Assembly (NCBI GenBank): GCA_016081115.2
Contig: CM071928.1
Coordinates: 54,753,950 to 54,817,949, forward strand
DNA from: Rehmannia glutinosa
Taxonomy: Eukaryota; Streptophyta; Magnoliopsida; Lamiales; Orobanchaceae
Direction of reading: 5' to 3'
Length of the DNA: 64,000 nt
Under the pieces are notes generated by a model. The model worked only from the letters and a program-made list of their open reading frames with translations. It searched no databases and was not told the origin of the DNA. Shown here one piece after another: positions 57,754-64,000 of the stretch; the stretch's first letter is position 1, and each line of letters opens with the position of its first letter. Both the position numbers and the translations under genes were made by a program.

Positions 57754-60075
57754 TCAGAATAATTCTGGATGTTGTCTTCTCATATCTTCCTCCATCTCCC
57801 ACGAGGCATCCTCGTCCCAGTTGTGGGTTTGCCATACAACCGTAACCATTGGAATTTCTCTCTTCCTTAACTGTCGTACTTGTCTATCAATGATTCGTAT
57901 GGGTTTCTCAGTGTATGATAGGTTCTCCATTACGGGAGGGATTTCTTGAGTGATAACGTGTTCTAGGTCGGGCTGATATTTCCTCAATCTAGAGACATGA
58001 AACACGTCATGCATTCCAGCGATAGGAGGTGGTAGTTCCAACTGATAGGCCAAATTCCCGATTCTTTTAAGTATCTTGTCCGGACCAATGTTCCTCGGAC
58101 TTAACTTTCCTCCTTTCTTTGAGTGAATTATTCCCTTTCGCGGTGAAAGTCTAAGAAACATTTCATCTCCTACCTAAAACTCCAATTCCCTTCTCCTTTT
58201 ATCCACATAGCTCTTCTGCCAACTCTGAGTTGTCCGAATCCTCTCCTTTATCAATCTAACCTTGTCTACAGTTTCTTGTATTAGATCTACTCTGAGGAAC
58301 GGTTGTTGGGGTTGCTTCTCTCTTTTCGGGGTCCACTAGACATCGATTTCCCAATGTAGTGGGGATTTGCACTTTGTCCTGTATAGTGCCTCATAAGGCG
58401 CCATTCCTATTGTCTTCTGATAGCTGTTATTGTAGGCGATTTCTGCTAATGGAAAATGAATGTCCCAGCTCCCCTGGAAATCTAACGCACAAGCTATCAA
58501 CATATCCTCGAGTGTTTGAATCGTACGTTCTGATTGTCCGTCAGTTTACGGGTGAGCAGACGTACTAAAGCTTAGCGTCGTCCCTAGTTCCCCTTGTAAA
58601 CACTTTCAAAATCTTGAGACAAACCTCGGATCTCGATCAGAAATGATGTCGGCGGGTATTCCATGCAGCCTTACAATCTCTCGGATATAGATATGTGTCA
58701 GCTTCTGTAGGCTATCCAGTTTCTTCATTGGTAGGAAATGAGCTGATTTGGTGAGTCTGTCCACCACAACCCATATGGTATCATAACCTCTTCTAGTCCT
58801 TGGTAAATCCATTATGAAGTCCATCGTGATAAGTTCCCATTTCCATTCAGGAATTTGTAATAGATGCAGCAACCCTGACGGCCGTTGGTGTTCAGCCTTG
58901 ACTCGCTGACAGGTCAGGCATCTAGCCACATATTCTGCTACTTGATTTTTCATATGGACCCACCATAGGTGTTGTTTCAAATCCTTATACATCTTTTTAC
59001 CACCAGGGTGTATGGTGTACCTTGAGCGATGCGCCTCTCCCGAAATTTTATTCCTCAACTCCTCATTGCTCGGTACACATACCCGGTTCTTAAACCTCAG
59101 AATCCGGTCTTCTGCTATAGAAAATTCCGGACGTTCTCCTTTCTGAACCTTTTTCTTAAGTTCCCAAAATTTTGGGTCTCCTTCATGTGCTGCCTTAATC
59201 TCGTCTATCAGCTCGGATCTTACCGAGATATTGGTGCAGAATAACTGAGTGTCCATTCTCATCGATTCCAATTCCTCCAGGGATCTCCATTCCCTAATCA
59301 TCAATCTCGCTATGCAGGCCTTTCTAGGTGTCTGCTACTACATTCGCTTTCCCAGGGTGGTACTGGATATCGAAGTGATAATCTTCAATAAGTTTCATCC
59401 ACCTTCTTTGTCTCAAGTTAAGATCCTTTTGTGAGAACAGATATTTCAGAATCTTGTGATCCGTGAAAACAGTTAACGTTGCTCCGTGCAGATAGTGTCG
59501 CCACTTCTTTAATGCGAACACTATTGCCGCTAGCTCTAGATCATGCGTTGGGTAGTTTGCCTCGTATGGTTTGAGTTTTCGCGAAGTGTATGCGATTACC
59601 CGTCCTTCCTGCATGAGTATGGCTCCTAGCCCTTCCTTCGAGGCATCACTATAGACGACAAATCCTTCACTTCCATTTGGAAGAGCCAGAACGGGGGCAG
59701 TGGTAAATCGCTTCTTTAACTCCTGAAAACTGGACTCGCACTTGTCGTTCCACTCAAATTTGACTTGCTTCTGAGTCAATCGCAAAAGTGGTCCAGCAAT
59801 CTTTGAAAAATCCTTTATAAACCTCCGATAATATCCGCCCAATCCCAAAAAGCTCCAGATTTTAGTCACTATTTCTAGTGGTTTCCATTCAACCACGGTC
59901 GGAACCTTTGATGGATCCACTGTGATCCCATCTCCGGATCGTATACTAAGAATGTGACTCTCTCCACCCAAAATTCGCACTTGCTGAATTTGGCGTATAA
60001 TTGGTGTTGTCGTAGTGTCTCAAGTACAATTTTCAAATAACGCTCGTGATCCTCTCTCGTCTTGGAATACATGAC
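57754..60075 (-). pseudogene. Gypsy-2 pol, 3' part: RT end, RNase H, integrase, chromodomain
   Basis: RT resumes as YSKTREDHERYLKIVLETLR (about 60070), and the RNase H segment (59324-59980, a different frame) has VVYSDASKEGLGAILMQ and YHPGKANVVAD. Integrase (58162-59304) has the zinc finger (HPGGKKMY..CLTCQRVK), core Asp in TMDFIMDLP, Asp in SDRDPRF and Glu in TDGQSERTIQTLE, so the catalytic triad is kept. The chromodomain ends the protein (VTVVWQTHNWDEDASWEMEE). In-frame stops include a TAG just before VGDEMFLRLS. Confidence 0.85.
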
Positions 60076-61352
60076 TGGGCGACCCATGCAAGATTGCATG
60101 GAATAAAAACCTTTAACTCTTTATGAAGTTTATCCCATGTAGAGCTAGCGGGCTAATCCGAGTTGGAACATAGGCAAGTAGCCCCAAAGAAACTAAGTAG
60201 GTCAGTTACACCAGTTGAGGTAGGACCATCTTCTCTTTCGGGTGAGGACTGAGTTGCTTAGCCAACTTCTAAAAAGATGATAGGAAACAAACCGGGCAAA
60301 GAGTAAGGCTATCGGTATCGACTTTATCTTCCTCGGATGAAGATAGGTCACGCAGACAAGAAATTCCTAAGCTGCCCAAAGAGGAGTGGGCCAATCGCTC
60401 TCTCGGCCATCGGAACCTCAAAGACTCCCCGCAGAGTACTCCCTCACTAAAGAAAGAGAAAGATCTCCCTCGGACAATAAAGTTGGCTCGGATTAGTACC
60501 ACGGCTCGATTTTGCCCCATAGATGTGGTTTCTGCTGCCTCCGACTGGCCTCCCAGTGGCCTCGTTTGAGGCAAGACAGTCACACCTTCTTCAGAAGGTG
60601 CCAAAGAATGAGCTATATCGACCGAGCGTTACAATATTTCGTAAATGAGTTTTGCCGGGTATAACCAATCGATGATCCACTTTTAATCGGCGTAAGTCGT
60701 TGAATGTTGATGGTCCTTCCACCACTTCGAGTGGCGGATTCAGTGCCCTTGCGGTAGGATCTCTTGCACCGCGACAAGTTGTTCGTGAGCTTCCTTTAAA
60801 AAAGGAATGACGGCCAAAACAATCTCATTCATCTTTTTTTTTGTTCATTCGCTCTGCTCGCAGAGCGGCATACCGAAAAAAGAAAAGAAGAATTTAGGCC
60901 TTTCTAGAGCCCTCTCAAGAATTGGATTTGAACCAATCAAGCTACTTGCCTTTTAATAGATCGTGACTATGATTTGAGATCGCTGAGTTATTTAAGCAAT
61001 TCTTGATATATTCTATATTATATTATTTTGGAGTCTTTCTTTTTTCTTTTCTTGTACCCGGTACACGGAGCACCAACCCAATCTCGATGAAGATAAAGTA
61101 GAAGCAAGTTACCCTCCCGAGGTATCGACCACTATTCTAAATAAAGTAAGGCGGAGAACTCTTGTTCATTAGAGCACCGGAGTGCGGAGGTTGTTCCCAT
61201 CATTGAAGTCAGAGTGTTGGACTGAGCCTTCCGAATGAGAAAGAAAAACGTGCAACCTTTCCATTGGAAAAACCAACGCAAATATCGGCGGATTACCAGA
61301 GAAGAGGGTTCCTCCTTCGGACCCTTGTTTCCTTTTCTGATTGAAAGTATGT
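60076..61352. other. Organelle-like DNA inserted in Gypsy-2 RT (probable NUMT)
   Basis: RT sequence stops after FVVIFIGDIL on the right side and resumes at YSKTRED on the left, so these ~1.28 kb interrupt one gene. Composition differs from all neighbours: it is more balanced in GC, without AT-rich retroelement filler, and has plant-mitochondrial-style intergenic words such as GCTCTGCTCGCAGAGCGGCA (60850-60869). No known mitochondrial gene is complete; an open frame (60269-60604, minus) is of the hypothetical mitochondrial kind. The flanks share GTCGCC / GGCGAC microhomology. Confidence 0.55.
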
Positions 61353-63492
61353 CGCCAATGAAGATTACTACGAACTGGTCAAGGTAAGGTTGAAAGACTC
61401 TGTGTATTAAATCCATAAATGTCGTTAGGGCATTCATTAATACAAATGGCATCACTACAAACTCGTAGTGGCCATACCTAGTCTGGAAAGCTATCTTGGG
61501 TATGTCTTCGCTCTTAATCTTCAGCTGGTAATACCCTTGTTGCAAATCAAATTTCGAGTACAATGTGGCTCCCTGAAGTTGATTGAAGAGCTCATCGATC
61601 CTTGAAAGAGGATACTTATTTTTTATGGTCACGCTGCTAAGACCGCGATAGTCTATACACAGTCTCAATGATCCATCCTTCTTCTTGACGAACAACACTG
61701 GAGCTCCCTACGGGGATGTTCTTGGTCGAATAAATCCCACGTCTATTAGTTTTTGTAGCTGAGCCTTCAGCTCCTAAAGCTCTACTGGAGCCATTCTATA
61801 CGGTGTCCTTGCCACTGGTGGTGCTCCCGGTAAAGTCTCGATGGTGAATTCAATCTCCCTATCCAGGGTCAGCGCAGTGAGTTTTTGTGGAAATACATCT
61901 GGGTATTCCGATACTGTTGGTACTTGGTGAATCTGGGTCTCATCCTTAGGTGTGTTAATTCCAAACACCAAGTACCCTTGCGCCCCATTCGAGATCGCCT
62001 TCCTAGCCTTGATGGCAGAAATGATCGGGGCTAATGGAATTCGTGCATTACCCGATAGCTCGACTATGGGTTTTCCAGGTTTACATAGCCTAACAGTTTT
62101 GATGTGACAGTACATTTGTGCAAAGTGTTCATCTAACCAGTCTATTCCCAAAATAACGTCGTATTCATATATAGGCAGTAATACCAAGTTAGCAAGAAAA
62201 CATGCATCATTGATCTTAATCTCGCATGCATTATATATAGCATCAGTTATCTGGCTCGCGCCCAAAGGAGTCGATACCTCCAAACAAATAGGCATGCGTT
62301 CCATGCATGAATGCAGTTTAGATGCAAAATGCAGTACAACAAAGGAGTGCGATGAGCCAGGGTCAAATAAGACCTTAGCGCGGTGATCAGATATAAAGAG
62401 CGTACCTTCCACCATGCCGGTCGCGTTCGGGCCCTCTTTCCCGGCTAGATCAAAGATAAGGGTAGGCACCCTAGCTCGGTTGTTATTTCCTGGCTTCTGA
62501 GGTGGCGCTGGTTTGTTAGCCAGGGCAGTATACAATGGGCACTCTCGAACCTAATGTTAAGCACTACCGCAGCGGATGTATTTTCCTTATTTACGCCAGC
62601 AATGATCTAGTGAGTGTCCCAGCCTGTTGTAGTGAGAGCATGTCTAGCCTTGCGCGGGCTGTTTTCCCTTGTTAACCCCTCCGGCTCCACCTTTCTGGAA
62701 CTTCACAGGCGGCCCGGATATCCTCCCGGCCACTGGCCTCTTCGAGCCTGATGCTCTCCACTCGGGAAGCTGTCCTGACCGCAGCCGAGTAGGTTTCCAT
62801 CTCAACAGTCAGCAATTGTTTCTGCAGTTCCAACCGCAATCCCCCTAGTAAACTTGTACAATTTGTCGATCTCAATACTTATGGATCCCAGGGCGTATTT
62901 TGACAAACGGTGAAACTCAGACTCATACTGCGCAACAGTCATACTACCTTGCCTCAGTCGGTGACACTCATCCCTTCTGGCCTCTCGGACCAGCTATGGG
63001 ATATACCGGTCATTGAACTCCGCAGAGGAAATTCTCCCACGTCCCGGGTTCTCGTCACGAACCCATTTTTTCTCCACACCCTCCACCGAGTCTCGGGCCA
63101 CGGATTCCGATCAGAAAACCAATGTTATATGTTGCTCTTCGACTCAATCTTGAAGGGCGCAAATATGTTCTCTATTCGCTCCCGCCCAATCATTGGCCTT
63201 TGCGTCTGCTCGGTTCCCCTAAAGACTGGTGGGTCGAAACACAGAAATCGCTCCAGCACCCTATCGTGAGCATCTCATGTAGGCTCGGGCACATTCCAAT
63301 TTTGCCCAACCTGCTACATCGCATGAACAGTGAAGATCTGTTTTTGCAAGACACAGGCGGTCAAATTGTCTCCCACAGCTGGAGGAGGAGGTGGCGGGGT
63401 TGTAGTTCAGGTGAAGGTGTCCTTTCAGGGGAAGGGTTAGCGTCTTCCCTGTGAAGACTGCGTGGCCTCAAACCTTCTCTTCTTCCATCCAT
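61353..63492 (-). pseudogene. Gypsy-2 gag, protease and N-terminal RT
   Basis: Gag probably starts at 63492 or 63488 (MDGRREGLRPRSLH) and is badly broken, with capsid scraps such as YESEFHRLSKYAL (about 62920) and a degenerate zinc-knuckle region near 62560-62660. Protease at 61774-62535 is one open frame with VLFDPGSSHSFV (active-site Asp then GSS) and YDVILGIDWLDEH. RT follows (LFVKKKDGSLRLCIDYRGLS, about 61690) to FVVIFIGDIL, where the catalytic YxDD is IGDI, i.e. one Asp is lost. Confidence 0.8.
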
Positions 63493-63544
63493 CTGTGTAA
63501 GGATAAGATAACTTCGTATTTTGGTAACTCTCTAAGAGTCATGT

Positions 63545-63844
63545 TTAACCTTGAATGCTATTAATAGATTCTCTACAGGGAATAGTCCCGGACTCGGAAA
63601 GTAATAATGAAAATGGCTAACCCAATAGCGATTCGCCTACCACCGTTGAAACCAATGAAGCAAATGATTGACCCATCATATCATCCGAAGAAACGGAAAA
63701 TACCAAAAAGTTCAATTCACTGACTAATAACATTGATTCAATTGGCATTGACATAATAGGAATATTTCGTCTATTAAGGAGGATTCCCCGAATACCTGAA
63801 ATAGAGATGATCATATAAAATGTAAAATATTTAATAGGATCCGT
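63545..63844 (-). pseudogene. nad4L: Mitochondrial NADH dehydrogenase subunit 4L copy (NUMT)
   Basis: The minus strand encodes a nearly full-length Nad4L (about 100 codons), a membrane subunit of complex I: GILLNRRNIPIMSMPIESML, NFLVFSVSSDDMMGQSFASL, then after frameshifts AIGLAIFIITFRVR and ESIN.IQG plus stop. The start is ACG (63844-63842), which plant mitochondria edit to AUG, and several Ser (TCA/TCG) and one Arg (CGG) codon stand where the edited protein has Leu or Trp. So it came from mitochondrial DNA, not from edited RNA. Frameshifts make it non-functional. Confidence 0.9.
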
Positions 63845-64000
63845 GTCGGGAACGTAGAATGTCAGAAAAATTCAAATGTTATAACCAGTACGTCGAGAAG
63901 GGAGCAGGTTCGACACGAAAAATAAGCTCACCAGGGTAAGTTTTGAATTATCTCGAGGGCCTAGAAGGATTAGAGTTCATCCATTTATACATGTGAAAGT
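63845..64000. other. Unassigned sequence at the window end
   Basis: No ORF, LTR terminus or primer-binding site was recognised. It could be the mitochondrial flank of nad4L or the eroded 5' side of Gypsy-2. Confidence 0.4.

Larger units (their letters stand above)
55575..63492 (-). mobile_element. Gypsy-2: Tekay/Del-like chromovirus, minus strand, interrupted
   Basis: In its own direction: gag remnant, protease, RT (split by an organelle-like insertion), RNase H, integrase, chromodomain, polypurine tract (57727-57715) and 3' LTR (57714-55575). No 5' LTR is recognised; instead a mitochondrial nad4L copy lies upstream of gag. Integrase (TMDFIMDLPRTRRGYDTIWV) and chromodomain wording place it with Tekay/Del chromoviruses. 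Stops and a displaced frame in RNase H make it inactive. Confidence 0.85.

Noticed and set aside
60915..61006. tRNA-like structure on the minus strand in the organelle-like segment (7-bp acceptor pairing TCAAGAA/TTCTTGA, T-arm with GGTTCAAATCC)
   Set aside because: The D-arm is weak and no proper anticodon stem with a 7-base loop can be drawn, so it is not called as a tRNA gene; it may be a mitochondrial t-element or chance.
1..64000. CRISPR array or prokaryotic operon
   Set aside because: No regularly spaced direct repeats with unique spacers occur, and the gene structure is clearly plant nuclear; the regular arrays found are tandem repeats.

Overview
This is a stretch of plant nuclear DNA, almost certainly from a eudicot. 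The evidence is one intact ten-exon gene with consensus GT-AG introns, a tRNA-derived SINE, a Helitron end, plant LTR-retrotransposon lineages (SIRE/Sirevirus-type Copia, Tat-type and Tekay/Del-type Gypsy) and DNA copied from a plant mitochondrion, including a nad4L copy that keeps unedited codons. No bacterial or CRISPR features are present. The species cannot be named from the sequence.

Layout. (1) 1-5.4 kb: a complete serine carboxypeptidase-like gene on the minus strand, 478 codons, whose introns hold six copies of one foldback-repeat family. (2) 5.4-7.0 kb: intergenic DNA with a degenerate tandem repeat, a Helitron terminus with a helicase remnant, and a SINE with an 18-bp target duplication. 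(3) 7.0-32.5 kb: a Tat-type Gypsy element with gag and protease but no reverse transcriptase or integrase, a GC-rich tandem array and an antisense ORF. Its gag is split by a 1.2-kb solo LTR, and its protease is split by Copia-A (10847-29397, TSD TTTGA). Copia-A is itself split by a Gypsy solo LTR (18071-22235, TSD GACAA), which carries a 1.95-kb terminal-inverted-repeat element. That gives four nested insertion levels. (4) 32.5-35.6 kb: a truncated Copia LTR (D) and a minus-strand Gypsy LTR fragment. (5) 35.6-55.5 kb: Copia-B, a relative of Copia-A with an eroded 5' end, split by Copia-C (40524-48110, TSD GAGCT). (6) 55.6-63.5 kb: a minus-strand chromodomain Gypsy (Gypsy-2), interrupted by a ~1.28-kb organelle-like segment; a nearly full-length mitochondrial nad4L pseudogene lies just upstream of its gag.

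How the parts work together. Only the carboxypeptidase gene looks functional; every retroelement frame carries stops or frameshifts. Copia-A and Copia-B share a 4-5-kb second gene (ORF2) between pol and the 3' LTR. In Copia-A it has its own TATA-like box, and in both copies it has a leader and an AATAAA signal. Copia-C carries an array of seven small hairpins with a near-constant loop and changing, still paired stems, in the transcribed part of each LTR just upstream of the primer-binding site. These two are the best candidates for undescribed biology here. Some patches, mainly in Copia-B, the Copia-C 5' LTR and nad4L, show damage concentrated at CAG/CTG words that looks more like a sequencing or polishing artefact than biology; frameshifts there should be treated with caution.
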